A stretch of 64,000 nucleotides of DNA. Source: Streptococcus mitis B6 (lineage in GTDB: Bacteria > Bacillota > Bacilli > Lactobacillales > Streptococcaceae). Each line of letters opens with the position of its first letter. The stretch's first letter is position 1. Positions 1-9,282 of this stretch are shown here, one piece after another. The stretch spans positions 992,001 to 1,056,000 of the forward strand of contig NC_013853.1 of NCBI RefSeq assembly GCF_000027165.1, in the 5' to 3' direction. Under the pieces are notes generated by a model that worked only from the letters and a program-made list of their open reading frames with translations, was not told where the DNA came from and searched no databases. Both the position numbers and the translations under genes were made by a program.

Positions 1-45
1 TTGAAACAGGATCGATTGTAAGTGTAGTAGAAAGTTTGAGAATCA

Positions 46-861
46 ATGGCTAAGGAAAGAGTGGATGTACTAGCTTATAAACAGGGCTTGTTTGAAACGC
101 GAGAACAGGCCAAGCGTGGTGTCATGGCTGGTCTAGTCGTAGCAGTCCTGAATGGAGAACGGTTTGACAAGCCAGGAGAGAAAATCCCAGACGACACCGA
201 GCTAAAATTCAAGGGTGAAAAACTCAAGTATGTTAGCCGTGGTGGCTTGAAATTAGAAAAGGCCTTGCAGGTCTTTGATTTGTCAGTGGAAGGAGCTACA
301 ACGATTGATATCGGTGCCTCTACTGGAGGTTTTACCGATGTCATGTTGCAGAATGGTGCTGAGTTAGTTTTTGCAGTTGATGTTGGTACCAATCAGTTGG
401 CTTGGAAACTACGCCAGGACCCGCGAGTTGTCAGCATGGAGCAGTTCAATTTCCGCTATGCCGAAAAGACTGATTTCGAGCAGGAACCGAGCTTTGCCAG
501 TATTGATGTGAGTTTTATTTCCCTCAGTCTGATTTTACCATCCTTGCACCGAATCTTGGCATATCAAGGTCAGGTTGTGGCTTTGGTTAAGCCTCAGTTT
601 GAGGCAGGACGTGAGCAGATTGGGAAAAATGGAATCATTCGTGATGCCAAGGTCCATCAGAATGTCCTTGAATCTGTCACAGCTATGGCAATAAAGGAAG
701 GCTTTTCAGTCCTTGGATTGGACTTTTCTCCTATCCAAGGTGGGCATGGAAATATTGAATTTTTAGCGTATTTGAAAAAAGAAGAGTCAGCAAGCAATCA
801 GGTTCTTGCTGAAATTGAAGAAGTAGTAGAGAGGGCGCATAGTCAATTTAAAAATGAATAA
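46..861 (+). CDS. tlyA: TlyA-family rRNA 2'-O-methyltransferase (haemolysin A family)
   Basis: 271 residues. An S4 RNA-binding domain (about residues 5-66, with the VSRGGLKLEKAL segment) is followed by an FtsJ/RrmJ-type Rossmann methyltransferase domain whose SAM-binding motif IDIGASTGGFTD lies near residue 88. Members of this family 2'-O-methylate ribosomal RNA; the old haemolysin name is a historical label. The length is normal and nothing looks broken. It overlaps the following arginine-regulator gene by 8 bp, so the two are translationally coupled, an arrangement widely conserved in Firmicutes (tlyA-argR-recN). Family assignment is firm; the exact rRNA target is not visible from sequence. 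Confidence 0.93.
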   Translation: MAKERVDVLAYKQGLFETREQAKRGVMAGLVVAVLNGERFDKPGEKIPDDTELKFKGEKLKYVSRGGLKLEKALQVFDLSVEGATTIDIGASTGGFTDVMLQNGAELVFAVDVGTNQLAWKLRQDPRVVSMEQFNFRYAEKTDFEQEPSFASIDVSFISLSLILPSLHRILAYQGQVVALVKPQFEAGREQIGKNGIIRDAKVHQNVLESVTAMAIKEGFSVLGLDFSPIQGGHGNIEFLAYLKKEESASNQVLAEIEEVVERAHSQFKNE

Positions 862-1285
862 AAAAGAGAGACTTGAAAAAATTAGACGATTTGTGACAGA
901 TTATCAAATCGGTACGCAAGAAGAAATCGTAGAACATTTGAAAGAGGCAGGCATCACTGCTACTCAGGCAACGGTATCCCGAGATATCAAAGAACTGGGG
1001 ATTGTCAAAATTCCTTTGAGAGACAATACTTATGTCTATGAATTGCCAAAATCAATCGTAAAAAGTTTGCAACTGTCTGAAGACAATATTGAGTCAGCTG
1101 CATTGATGGATAAGATGATCAATCTCCAAGTTATTCCTGGAAATACGGCTTTTGTAAAAGCTCAGTTAATCGAGACTTTTTCGGACAAGATTTTTAGCTG
1201 TTTGGCGGATGATAGCTCGATTTTAGTCATTGCTAGAAGTGAAAGTCTAGCAGAGGAAATCTTTGAACAAGTAAATAATTGGTAG
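854..1285 (+). CDS. argR: ArgR/AhrC-family arginine repressor
   Basis: 143 residues, full length for the family. The N-terminal winged helix holds the recognition segment ATQATVSRDIKELG (about residues 36-49). The C-terminal oligomerisation and arginine-binding domain has the NLQVIPGNTAFVKAQL strand. The usual arginine-contact motif (GTIAGDDT type) is changed here to a CLADDSSILV version, keeping the acidic pair. Streptococci carry several ArgR paralogues that act together on arginine catabolic and biosynthetic genes; the tlyA-argR-recN context marks this as the AhrC-like copy. It overlaps tlyA and is followed 6 bp later by recN. Confidence 0.92.
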   Translation: MNKKERLEKIRRFVTDYQIGTQEEIVEHLKEAGITATQATVSRDIKELGIVKIPLRDNTYVYELPKSIVKSLQLSEDNIESAALMDKMINLQVIPGNTAFVKAQLIETFSDKIFSCLADDSSILVIARSESLAEEIFEQVNNW

Positions 1286-1291
1286 GTCTAT

Positions 1292-2959
1292 ATGTTACTT
1301 GAAATTTCGATAAAAAACTTTGCCATTATTGAGGCTATTTCCCTCAATTTTGAAAAGGGGATGACTGTCCTGACTGGTGAAACGGGTGCAGGGAAGTCGA
1401 TTATCATTGATGCCATGAATATGATGTTGGGGGCTCGTGCTACGACAGATGTTATTCGTCACGGTGCTCCAAAGGCAGAGATTGAGGGGCTTTTCTCAGT
1501 TGAGAATAGTCGCCTTTTGCAGGAAATTTTTGATGAGCAAGGTTTGGAAATGGGTGATGAAATTATCATCCGTCGAGAAATTCTGCAAAATGGTCGTAGT
1601 ATCAGCCGTGTGAATGGTCAGATGGTTAATCTGTCTGTTTTGCGTGCTATTGGTCAACATCTTGTGGACATTCATGGTCAGCATGACCAAGAGGAGTTAA
1701 TGCGTCCCCAACTGCATATCCAGATGTTGGATGAATTCGGTGACGTAGCTTTTTGGGACTTGAAAGAAACCTATCAGACGAGTTTTGATGCTTATCGGAA
1801 AATGCGTAAGCAGGTTCTGGAAGTCAAGAAAAACCAACAAGAACACAAGGCACGTATCGAAATGTTGGAATTTCAAATGGCAGAGATTGAGGCAGCAAAC
1901 TTGCAGGCTGGAGAAGATTTGGCTCTCAATCAAGAGCGTGATAAACTGCTCAACCATAAAAATATTGCGGATACACTGACCAATGCCTACAGTATGTTGG
2001 ACAATGAAGACTTTTCAAGTCTGGCTAATGTTCGTTCAGCCATGAATGACATGGAAAGTGTTGAAGAGTACGACCCTGAATACCGTGAAATTTCAAGCTC
2101 TCTGTCTGAGACCTACTATGTTTTAGAAGACATTAGCAAGCGTTTGGAAGCTATCATTGAGGACCTTGATTTTGATGGCAATCGTCTCATGCAGGTTGAG
2201 AATCGTTTGGATCTCCTTCATACTATTACCCGTAAGTATGGTGGGACTGTAGACGATGTTTTGCTTTATTTTGCCAAGATTACGGAAGAATACAATCTTT
2301 TGACAGGTAATAACCTTTCGTCTGAGGACATGGAAGCAGAGCTTAAAAAATTGGAAGTTAATCTTGTTGATTTGGCAGGCCAGCTTGCATCTGCTCGTCA
2401 TGATTTGGCTCAGCAGCTCGAAGCTGAGATTAAACAAGAACTACAGGACCTTTATATGGAAAAAGCCCAGTTTCAGGTTCGTTTTAGCAAGGGCAAATTC
2501 AGTCGTGAGGGCAATGAAATGGTCGAGTTTTACATTTCAACCAATCCTGGTGAAGACTTTAAACCCTTGGTCAAGGTTGCGTCTGGTGGGGAATTATCCC
2601 GTCTCATGCTAGCTATTAAGTCTGCCTTTTCACGTAAAGAAGGCAAGACCAGTATTGTCTTTGATGAGGTGGATACGGGAGTTTCAGGCCGTGTTGCCCA
2701 AGCTATTGCGCAGAAGATTCACAAGATTGGCCAACATGGTCAGGTTCTAGCTATCTCCCACTTGCCACAAGTGATTGCGATTGCAGATTATCAATTCTTT
2801 ATTGAGAAGATTAGTAATGAGCATTCAACGGTTTCGACTGTTCGTCTTTTGACGGTTGAAGAGCGAGTGGAGGAAGTTGCCAAGATGTTGGCAGGTGATG
2901 ATGTGACGGAAGCAGCCCTGACGCAAGCCAGAGAATTGTTGAGAAACAGGGAGAAATAA
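1292..2959 (+). CDS. recN: DNA repair protein RecN
   Basis: 555 residues. SMC-like ATPase: N-terminal Walker A GETGAGKS near residue 30, a long coiled-coil middle (about 150-380), a C-terminal ABC signature region (VASGGELSRLMLAIK) and Walker B VFDEVDTGVSG. RecN binds DNA ends and acts early in RecA-dependent double-strand break repair. Start ATG at 1292 sits just after the argR stop, with a GGTAGG ribosome site. Third gene of the tlyA-argR-recN run; the phosphoesterase gene begins one base after its stop. Confidence 0.96.
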   Translation: MLLEISIKNFAIIEAISLNFEKGMTVLTGETGAGKSIIIDAMNMMLGARATTDVIRHGAPKAEIEGLFSVENSRLLQEIFDEQGLEMGDEIIIRREILQNGRSISRVNGQMVNLSVLRAIGQHLVDIHGQHDQEELMRPQLHIQMLDEFGDVAFWDLKETYQTSFDAYRKMRKQVLEVKKNQQEHKARIEMLEFQMAEIEAANLQAGEDLALNQERDKLLNHKNIADTLTNAYSMLDNEDFSSLANVRSAMNDMESVEEYDPEYREISSSLSETYYVLEDISKRLEAIIEDLDFDGNRLMQVENRLDLLHTITRKYGGTVDDVLLYFAKITEEYNLLTGNNLSSEDMEAELKKLEVNLVDLAGQLASARHDLAQQLEAEIKQELQDLYMEKAQFQVRFSKGKFSREGNEMVEFYISTNPGEDFKPLVKVASGGELSRLMLAIKSAFSRKEGKTSIVFDEVDTGVSGRVAQAIAQKIHKIGQHGQVLAISHLPQVIAIADYQFFIEKISNEHSTVSTVRLLTVEERVEEVAKMLAGDDVTEAALTQARELLRNREK

Positions 2960-2960
2960 G

Positions 2961-3689
2961 ATGACAGACTATTATGTAATTGGAGATGTTCATGGAAAAG
3001 CTGGGATGTTAGAAGACCTTCTCAAAACATGGGATGGTCAGACCCAGTTGCTCTTTCTAGGCGATTTGATTGACCGTGGTGAAGATAGTCGCCGTGTTCT
3101 AGAGATGGTTAAGGACTTAGTGGACAATCAAGGGGCAATCTGTTTGTCAGGAAACCACGAGTATATGTTTTTGACTTGGCTTGATAACCCAGAAGAAAGT
3201 TATGACCATTATCGTCGCAATGGTGGAGATACAACCATTAACTCTATCCTAGATCGTCCCTTGGATGCACCAGTTGATGGAGTGGAGGATGCCAAGCGTG
3301 TTGCCACTGAAGCAGCAGATTTGGTCGAATTTATTCGTCAAATGCCGTTTGTGGTAGAGACAGACAAGTATATCTTCGTTCACGCAGGTATTGATTTGAC
3401 CTTGGATGACTGGCATGAAACCACAGATTATAAAAAAGTCTGGCTTAGAAAACCATTCCATGAAGCAGAAAATCATACTGGAAAAATCATTGTCTTTGGT
3501 CATACGCCAGTTTATGGTTTGCTGAAGCAAGAGCGAGGTACTGCTGAGCTTTGGACTACAGAAGATGGCAAGATTGGGATGGATGGAGGAGCTGTTTATG
3601 GTGGTGTCCTTCACGGGATTGTCTTTACAGACCAAGGAATGACAGAACACCACTTTATCGAAAATGACGGCTTTGTCGCTGAAGATTAG
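2961..3689 (+). CDS. Calcineurin-like metallophosphoesterase
   Basis: 242 residues. The canonical metal-binding blocks of the PPP/calcineurin superfamily are all present: GDVHGK near residue 8, GDLIDRG near 34, GNHEYM near 65, a VHAGI block near 140 and a GHTPV block near 178. It is therefore likely an active protein phosphatase or symmetrical nucleotidase-like enzyme; the real substrate cannot be read from sequence. It follows recN with a single intervening base and so probably shares its transcript. lepA downstream has its own promoter. Confidence 0.88.
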   Translation: MTDYYVIGDVHGKAGMLEDLLKTWDGQTQLLFLGDLIDRGEDSRRVLEMVKDLVDNQGAICLSGNHEYMFLTWLDNPEESYDHYRRNGGDTTINSILDRPLDAPVDGVEDAKRVATEAADLVEFIRQMPFVVETDKYIFVHAGIDLTLDDWHETTDYKKVWLRKPFHEAENHTGKIIVFGHTPVYGLLKQERGTAELWTTEDGKIGMDGGAVYGGVLHGIVFTDQGMTEHHFIENDGFVAED

Positions 3690-3710
3690 TACTCCTAGCA
3701 GGGTATGGTC

Positions 3711-3739
3711 TTGTCAAAATGTCAAAAACAATTTATAAT
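3711..3739 (+). promoter_or_regulatory. Sigma-A promoter for lepA
   Basis: TTGTCA at 3711-3716 and a perfect TATAAT at 3734-3739, separated by exactly 17 bp and placed about 30 bp before the lepA start codon. Confidence 0.75.
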
Positions 3740-3767
3740 AAATAGATACCCTGAAAGGAAGAGAATC

Positions 3768-5591
3768 ATGAACTTAGAAGAATTGAAGAAACGACAGGAG
3801 AAGATCCGTAACTTCTCTATTATCGCTCATATTGACCATGGGAAATCGACTCTAGCAGACCGCATTTTGGAAAAGACTGAGACCGTTTCAAGCCGTGAAA
3901 TGCAAGCTCAACTTTTGGATAGCATGGATCTAGAACGGGAACGTGGGATTACCATTAAGTTGAATGCCATCGAGCTGAATTATACTGCTAAGGATGGGGA
4001 AACTTATATTTTCCACTTGATTGACACGCCGGGGCACGTTGACTTTACCTATGAAGTTTCACGTTCGCTAGCTGCCTGTGAGGGGGCTATTTTGGTGGTC
4101 GATGCTGCCCAAGGGATTGAGGCTCAAACCCTTGCCAATGTTTATCTGGCCTTGGACAATGATTTGGAAATCATGCCAGTTATTAACAAGATTGACCTGC
4201 CTGCTGCAGATCCAGAGCGCGTGCGTACAGAGATTGAGGATGTCATTGGTTTGGATGCCAGCGAAGCAGTCTTAGCATCAGCTAAAGCTGGTATTGGTAT
4301 CGAAGAAATTCTTGAGCAAATCGTAGAAAAAGTGCCAGCGCCAACAGGTGATGTGACGGCACCACTGAAGGCCTTGATTTTCGACTCTGTTTACGATGCT
4401 TACCGTGGAGTTATCCTCCAAGTACGTGTTATGGATGGAGTGGTCAAACCTGGTGATAAGATTCAGCTCATGAGCAATGGCAAGACCTTTGATGTGACGG
4501 AAGTCGGTATTTTTACACCCAAAGCAGTTGGTCGTGATTTTCTTGCGACTGGTGACGTTGGTTATATTGCAGCTTCTATTAAGACAGTTCAGGATACGCG
4601 TGTGGGTGATACCGTTACCTTGGCAACCAATCCTGCTGCAGAGCCATTACATGGCTACAAGCAGATGAATCCTATGGTCTTTGCGGGTCTCTATCCTATC
4701 GAGTCAAACAAGTACAATGACCTACGTGAAGCCCTTGAAAAATTGCAACTGAATGATGCTAGTCTTCAGTTTGAACCAGAAACATCTCAGGCACTTGGAT
4801 TTGGTTTCCGTTGTGGATTTCTTGGACTTCTCCATATGGATGTTATCCAAGAACGTTTAGAGCGTGAGTTTAATATCGATCTTATCATGACAGCTCCGTC
4901 TGTTATTTATAAGGTTAATTTGACCGATGGTGAGTCTATGGATGTGTCGAATCCATCTGAGTTCCCAGACCCAACCAAGATTGCGACCATTGAAGAGCCA
5001 TATGTTAAAGCGCAAATCATGGTACCGCAAGAGTTTGTTGGAGCAGTGATGGAGCTAGCTCAGCGTAAGCGTGGGGACTTTGTGACGATGGACTATATTG
5101 ATGATAACCGTGTTAATGTTATCTATCAAATTCCACTTGCTGAAATCGTCTTTGACTTCTTTGATAAACTTAAGTCTTCGACACGTGGTTATGCAAGTTT
5201 TGACTATGAATTGTCAGAATATCGTCCATCTAAGCTGGTCAAAATGGATATTCTTCTCAATGGAGACAAGGTGGATGCCCTTAGCTTTATCGTTCACAAG
5301 GATTTTGCCTACGAACGTGGAAAACTCATCGTTGATAAACTTAAGAAAATCATCCCTCGTCAACAATTTGAAGTTCCAATTCAAGCAGCTATTGGACACA
5401 AGATTGTGGCTCGTACTGATATCAAGGCCCTTCGTAAGAACGTACTTGCTAAATGTTATGGTGGTGACGTTTCTCGTAAGCGTAAGCTACTGGAAAAACA
5501 AAAAGCTGGTAAGAAGCGCATGAAAGCTATCGGATCAGTAGAAGTTCCACAAGAAGCCTTTCTAAGCGTGTTGAGCATGGATGAGGAGTAA
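3768..5591 (+). CDS. lepA: Elongation factor 4 (LepA), ribosome back-translocation GTPase
   Basis: 607 residues from the ATG at 3768, which follows an AAGGAAGAGA ribosome site; an in-frame upstream extension to 3705 overlaps the promoter and is rejected. G-domain motifs: AHIDHGKST (P-loop), DTPGH (switch II), NKID. EF-G-like domains II, III and V follow, then the LepA-specific C-terminal domain ending in basic residues ([18 protein letters not shown]). LepA remodels stalled elongating ribosomes and helps 30S biogenesis. Single-gene unit with its own promoter and terminator. Confidence 0.97.
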   Translation: MNLEELKKRQEKIRNFSIIAHIDHGKSTLADRILEKTETVSSREMQAQLLDSMDLERERGITIKLNAIELNYTAKDGETYIFHLIDTPGHVDFTYEVSRSLAACEGAILVVDAAQGIEAQTLANVYLALDNDLEIMPVINKIDLPAADPERVRTEIEDVIGLDASEAVLASAKAGIGIEEILEQIVEKVPAPTGDVTAPLKALIFDSVYDAYRGVILQVRVMDGVVKPGDKIQLMSNGKTFDVTEVGIFTPKAVGRDFLATGDVGYIAASIKTVQDTRVGDTVTLATNPAAEPLHGYKQMNPMVFAGLYPIESNKYNDLREALEKLQLNDASLQFEPETSQALGFGFRCGFLGLLHMDVIQERLEREFNIDLIMTAPSVIYKVNLTDGESMDVSNPSEFPDPTKIATIEEPYVKAQIMVPQEFVGAVMELAQRKRGDFVTMDYIDDNRVNVIYQIPLAEIVFDFFDKLKSSTRGYASFDYELSEYRPSKLVKMDILLNGDKVDALSFIVHKDFAYERGKLIVDKLKKIIPRQQFEVPIQAAIGHKIVARTDIKALRKNVLAKCYGGDVSRKRKLLEKQKAGKKRMKAIGSVEVPQEAFLSVLSMDEE

Positions 5592-5648
5592 ATTTTCAAG
5601 ATAATTTTTTATTATTTATAGAACATTAATATAGGAAGAGAATGTTGA

Positions 5649-5677
5649 AACAGGCTTAAATAGGCCTGTTTTTTTAC
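5649..5677 (+). terminator. Rho-independent terminator after lepA
   Basis: AACAGGC (5649-5655) pairs with GCCTGTT (5664-5670), followed directly by a run of T. Confidence 0.8.
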
Positions 5678-5699
5678 ATTTAGAATAGAATTAAATCGT

Positions 5700-5757
5700 T
5701 TAAAGTGTTTGTTTTAAATGTTTGTTTTAAAGATATAAATAAAAATAAACAAAATAA
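5700..5757. promoter_or_regulatory. Candidate LacR operator cluster upstream of the galactitol-type PTS
   Basis: Repeated TGTTTGTTTTAAA blocks (5708-5720 and 5721-5733 region) and a reverse-oriented AAATAAACAAAATAA just upstream of the promoter. They resemble the TGTTTnWTTT elements bound by lactococcal and streptococcal LacR. Inference from motif and context only. Confidence 0.45.
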
Positions 5758-5768
5758 TCAAAAAAATA

Positions 5769-5797
5769 TTGACAACGATTTCATATAGTGTTATAAT
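5769..5797 (+). promoter_or_regulatory. Promoter of PTS-lacX operon with overlapping CcpA (cre) site
   Basis: TTGACA (5769-5774), 17-bp spacer, TATAAT (5792-5797). TGACAACGATTTCA at 5770-5783 is a perfect match to the cre consensus TGWNANCGNTNWCA and covers the -35 box, so CcpA binding should block the polymerase when glucose is present. Confidence 0.75.
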
Positions 5798-5833
5798 TAT
5801 AGCATAAAGTTAATGGAAAGAAGGGAAAACCTT

Positions 5834-6310
5834 ATGGGATTAGATCATTTCTTTGACAAAAACCTTGTGTTTTGCTTAGAAGCGAATAATCAAGAACAAC
5901 TCTTTGATCAGGTTGCAACTTTATTGGAAGAACGACAAATCGTAACTCCAACCTATCGTGAAGCCTTGATCACGCGTGAAAAGTCATTTCCAACTGGCCT
6001 AGATATGGAATTCTTAGGTAAGGATTTGCCGAATGTGGCTATTCCTCACACAGATATTGTTCATAATCTAGCCGAAAAAGTTGTGGTCGTTCGATTAGAA
6101 AAACCAGTGACTTTCCACAATATGATTGCGCCAGATAAGGAAGTAGAAGTATCCTTGCTCTTCTTTATCATTAATAACTCAAGTTCAAGTCAAACGAACA
6201 TTCTTGCTCAGTTGATGGACTTCTTTACTGGAAATGGTCATCTTGAAGACCTATCAAAAATTTCTGAACCTGAAGCCCTCTATACTTATATAGCTGAAGC
6301 AACTGCATAA
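5834..6310 (+). CDS. gatA: PTS galactitol-family EIIA
   Basis: 158 residues from the ATG at 5834, preceded by an AGAAGGG ribosome site; the ATG at 5813 lacks one. Fructose/mannitol-type EIIA fold (PTS_EIIA_2) with the phospho-accepting histidine in PNVAIPHTDI. It takes phosphate from HPr (ptsH at 26871) and passes it to the EIIB encoded next. First gene of a IIA-IIB-IIC-lacX unit beside lacABCD. In mitis-group streptococci, PTS enzymes in this position are linked to galactose uptake as galactose-6-phosphate, so galactose is more likely than galactitol as substrate (inference from context). Confidence 0.85.
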   Translation: MGLDHFFDKNLVFCLEANNQEQLFDQVATLLEERQIVTPTYREALITREKSFPTGLDMEFLGKDLPNVAIPHTDIVHNLAEKVVVVRLEKPVTFHNMIAPDKEVEVSLLFFIINNSSSSQTNILAQLMDFFTGNGHLEDLSKISEPEALYTYIAEATA

Positions 6311-6348
6311 TTTTGTCTATTAAAAATATTAAATCGGAGGAAATCCAT

Positions 6349-6654
6349 ATGATTAAAATTCTAGCTGCCTGCGGTGCAGGTGTTAACTCAAGCCATCAAA
6401 TTAAAAGTGCTCTTGAAGAAGAACTTTCAAACCGTGGTTACGATGTTCACTGTGATGCAGTAATGGTCAAAGACGTTAACGAAGACCTTATCAAAGGTTA
6501 TGACATCTTTACACCAATTGCTGCGACAGACCTTGGTTTTGACCCAGGTATTCCAGTTATCGAAGCTGGACCAATCTTATTCCGTATCCCAGCTATGAGT
6601 GCTCCAGTATTTGACAATATTGAAGCAGCTATCAAAGAACACGGATTAAGCTAA
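6349..6654 (+). CDS. gatB: PTS galactitol-family EIIB
   Basis: 101 residues from the ATG at 6349, preceded by a strong CGGAGG ribosome site; a TTG start at 6313 is rejected. The N-terminal ILAACGAGVNSS loop carries the phosphocysteine typical of lactose/galactitol EIIB domains. It relays phosphate from EIIA to the incoming sugar at EIIC. Length and motif are complete. Substrate inferred as galactose from the neighbouring tagatose-6-phosphate pathway. Confidence 0.87.
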   Translation: MIKILAACGAGVNSSHQIKSALEEELSNRGYDVHCDAVMVKDVNEDLIKGYDIFTPIAATDLGFDPGIPVIEAGPILFRIPAMSAPVFDNIEAAIKEHGLS

Positions 6655-6701
6655 TTTTAATTTGTTAACATTCATATAACTATAAAAAGGGAGGAACTAT
6701 T

Positions 6702-8177
6702 ATGGATGTCATTATCGAACTAGCCAATAAGCTGTTCAAACCTATCTTGGATATGGGTGGACCAATCATCATGCTGATCATTTTGACAGTATTGGCTCTA
6801 CTATTTGGAGTGAAATTCTCCAAAGCGCTTGAAGGTGGTATTAAACTTGCCATCGCTCTTACTGGTATCGGTGCTATCATCGGTATGCTAAATGGTGCTT
6901 TTTCAGCATCACTTGCAAAATTTGTTGAAAATACTGGTATTCAATTGAATATCACTGACGTTGGTTGGGCACCACTTGCTACAATCACTTGGGGATCTGC
7001 TTGGACACTTTACTTCTTGCTTATCATGTTGATTGTCAACGTAGTGATGCTAGCTATGAAGAAAACTGATACACTTGACGTCGATATCTTCGATATCTGG
7101 CACTTGTCTATCACAGGTCTTTTGATTAAATGGTATGCTGACAACAATGGAGTTAGTCAAGGGGTTTCTCTCTTCATCGCAACTGCAGCAGTTGTCCTTG
7201 TAGGTATTCTTAAAATCATCAACTCTGACTTGATGAAACCTACATTTGATGACTTGCTTAACGCCCCAAGTTCATCACCAATGACTTCAACTCACATGAA
7301 CTACATGATGAACCCAGTTATCATGGTTTTGGATAAGATTTTTGAAAAATTCTTCCCAGGTCTTGATAAATATGACTTTGATGCTGCTAAATTGAACAAG
7401 AAAATCGGTTTCTGGGGTTCTAAATTCTTCATCGGTTTCATCCTTGGTATCGTTATCGGTTTGATGGGTACTCCACATCCTGTTGAAGGACTTAAAGATG
7501 CTGCAGACTGGCAAGAAGTTATCAAAGGTTGGTTGTCTCTTGGTTTGACAGCCGGTGTAGCTTTGGAACTCTTCTCACTAATCGGTTCTTGGTTCATCGC
7601 TGCCGTAGAACCACTTTCACAAGGTATTACAAACGTTGCTACTAAACGTTTGGAAGGACGTAAGTTTAACATCGGTCTAGACTGGCCATTCATCGCTGGT
7701 CGTGCTGAAATCTGGGCTTGTGCTAACGTACTTGCACCAATCATGTTGGTTGAAGCGGTGCTTCTTTCAAAAGTCGGAAATGGTATCTTGCCACTTGCAG
7801 GTATCATCGCTATGGGTGTTACTCCAGCTCTCTTGGTTGTAACACGTGGTAAATTGCTCCGTATGATTATCTTCGGAACACTCTTGTTGCCACTCTTCCT
7901 TCTTTCAGGTACACTTATCGCACCATTTGCAACAGAACTTGCTAAAGGTGTAGGTGCCTTCCCAGCAGGTGTAAGCCAAACTCAATTGATTACTCACTCA
8001 ACTCTTGAAGGACCAATCGAAAAACTTCTTGGTTGGACAATTGGTAACACTACAACAGGTGATATCAAAGCAATCCTTGGTGCTGTAGTCTTCCTTGTAT
8101 TCTATATCGGTATCTTTGCTTGGTACAGAAAACAAATGATCAAACGTAACGAAGAGTACGCAGCAAAAGCAAAATAA
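6702..8177 (+). CDS. gatC: PTS galactitol-family EIIC permease
   Basis: 491 residues, a polytopic membrane protein with about 10-12 hydrophobic segments and the GatC-family features WGSAWTLYFLL and LDWPFIAGRAEIWA. It forms the sugar channel in the cytoplasmic membrane. Good GGGAGG ribosome site before the ATG at 6702. Ends in a basic cytoplasmic tail (YRKQMIKRNEEYAAKAK). A hairpin separates it from lacX, so lacX is probably transcribed at a reduced level by read-through. Confidence 0.9.
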   Translation: MDVIIELANKLFKPILDMGGPIIMLIILTVLALLFGVKFSKALEGGIKLAIALTGIGAIIGMLNGAFSASLAKFVENTGIQLNITDVGWAPLATITWGSAWTLYFLLIMLIVNVVMLAMKKTDTLDVDIFDIWHLSITGLLIKWYADNNGVSQGVSLFIATAAVVLVGILKIINSDLMKPTFDDLLNAPSSSPMTSTHMNYMMNPVIMVLDKIFEKFFPGLDKYDFDAAKLNKKIGFWGSKFFIGFILGIVIGLMGTPHPVEGLKDAADWQEVIKGWLSLGLTAGVALELFSLIGSWFIAAVEPLSQGITNVATKRLEGRKFNIGLDWPFIAGRAEIWACANVLAPIMLVEAVLLSKVGNGILPLAGIIAMGVTPALLVVTRGKLLRMIIFGTLLLPLFLLSGTLIAPFATELAKGVGAFPAGVSQTQLITHSTLEGPIEKLLGWTIGNTTTGDIKAILGAVVFLVFYIGIFAWYRKQMIKRNEEYAAKAK

Positions 8178-8204
8178 TGCACTCCTATAAAATGTAAATT
8201 CTTG

Positions 8205-8249
8205 AAACTAGGTTGTCATACCGTTTAGGAGTGACAGCCTAGTTTTGTA
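8205..8249 (+). terminator. Terminator or attenuator between gatC and lacX
   Basis: AAACTAGGTTGTCA (8205-8218) pairs with TGACAGCCTAGTTT (8232-8245), followed by TTG. The loop begins a second helix: ACTCCTA at 8181-8187 can pair with TAGGAGT at 8226-8232, which shares one base with the terminator arm. Confidence 0.65.
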
Positions 8250-8276
8250 TAAATTATCAAGAAATCGGAGAAAATA

Positions 8277-9173
8277 ATGGTAATTGAATTAAAATCAGAA
8301 CAATTAAGAGTTGAATTTAACAGTTTTGGCGGGGCTCTTTCTTCTATAAAAGATGCTGAGGGACTTGAGTATTTGTGGCAAGGTGATGCCACTTATTGGA
8401 GTGGACAAGCTCCTGTTCTCTTCCCCATTTGTGGTTCATTGAGAGAAGATACAGCATTTTATATAGATGAGAAGGGGCAAGAAATCAAAGGAAACATTCC
8501 TCGTCATGGTTTGGTTCGTAAGAAAGAATTTGAATTAGTTGAACAGACAGATAATAGTGTAACTTTTGCAATTGAAGACGATGATAATAGCTATCAAAAC
8601 TATCCCTATCATTTCCGTTTAGAGATCACTTATATCCTCACCGGAAAGACAGTACGAACTCAATACAAGATAGTCAATAAAGAAACTAGCAGGATCATGC
8701 CTTACTTTATCGGTGGACATCCAGGATTTAATTGTCCTTTGTTAACCGACGAAGCATATGAAGATTATTATCTAGAGTTTGAGAAAGAAGAGACTTGCTC
8801 TGTTCCACGTCCTTTCCCAGAAACGGGTATGCTGGATTTTCAAGATAGAAGTCCATGGCTAGAAGTCCAAAAAGAATTAGACCTCAGCTATGATCTTTTC
8901 AGTACAGATGCAGTTACCTTGGATGAATTACAATCCAGAACAATTGCCCTTCGTTCTCGTAAACATGATAAGGGATTGAAAGTGCACTTTGCAGAGTTTC
9001 CAAACCTCATTATCTGGTCAACTTTGAATAAGGGACCTTTCATTGCTTTTGAACCATGGTCTGGCTTGTCAACATCCCTTGAAGAAGGAGATCATCTAGA
9101 AGATAAGAAGAATGTTCGTCTTCTAGAACCTGGTCAAGTGGATCAACTTGGCTTTGATATCGAAATTTTTTAG
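8277..9173 (+). CDS. lacX: LacX-type aldose 1-epimerase family protein
   Basis: 298 residues of the galactose mutarotase-like beta-sandwich superfamily. Visible features are the RHGLVR block with the conserved histidine near residue 80, GGHPGFNCPL near 147 and the C-terminal LIIWSTLNKGPFIAFEPW block that supplies the catalytic glutamate. LacX is named from the lactococcal lac operon. Its likely role is anomer interconversion of a sugar or sugar phosphate feeding LacAB, but the substrate is unproven. Lies between the galactose-type PTS and lacABCD. Confidence 0.85.
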   Translation: MVIELKSEQLRVEFNSFGGALSSIKDAEGLEYLWQGDATYWSGQAPVLFPICGSLREDTAFYIDEKGQEIKGNIPRHGLVRKKEFELVEQTDNSVTFAIEDDDNSYQNYPYHFRLEITYILTGKTVRTQYKIVNKETSRIMPYFIGGHPGFNCPLLTDEAYEDYYLEFEKEETCSVPRPFPETGMLDFQDRSPWLEVQKELDLSYDLFSTDAVTLDELQSRTIALRSRKHDKGLKVHFAEFPNLIIWSTLNKGPFIAFEPWSGLSTSLEEGDHLEDKKNVRLLEPGQVDQLGFDIEIF

Positions 9174-9203
9174 TTAAAAAAACACAAAAACAAACATTAA
9201 CTG

Positions 9204-9232
9204 TTGACTTTTTCAGGAAATAGGAGTATATT
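9204..9232 (+). promoter_or_regulatory. Promoter of lacABCD
   Basis: TTGACT (9204-9209), 17-bp spacer, TATATT (9227-9232). Transcription would begin inside the operator cluster just downstream. Confidence 0.7.
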
Positions 9233-9282
9233 ATGTTTGTAAGCAACAAATGATGTTTGTAACAAACAAATAATCGTTTGTT
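9233..9282. promoter_or_regulatory. Candidate LacR operators at the lacA start site
   Basis: Dense TGTTTGT / ACAAACA repeats: ATGTTTGTAAGCAACAAA, then the palindrome GTTTGTAACAAAC at 9255-9267, then AACAAACAAATAATCGTTTG. Overlapping the transcription start, this is a good roadblock site for LacR (gene at 21896). Motif-based inference. Confidence 0.55.

Noticed and set aside
854..1285. Defective arginine repressor because of the altered GDDT motif
   Set aside because: Streptococcal ArgR paralogues commonly vary here; the fold and helix-turn-helix are intact.
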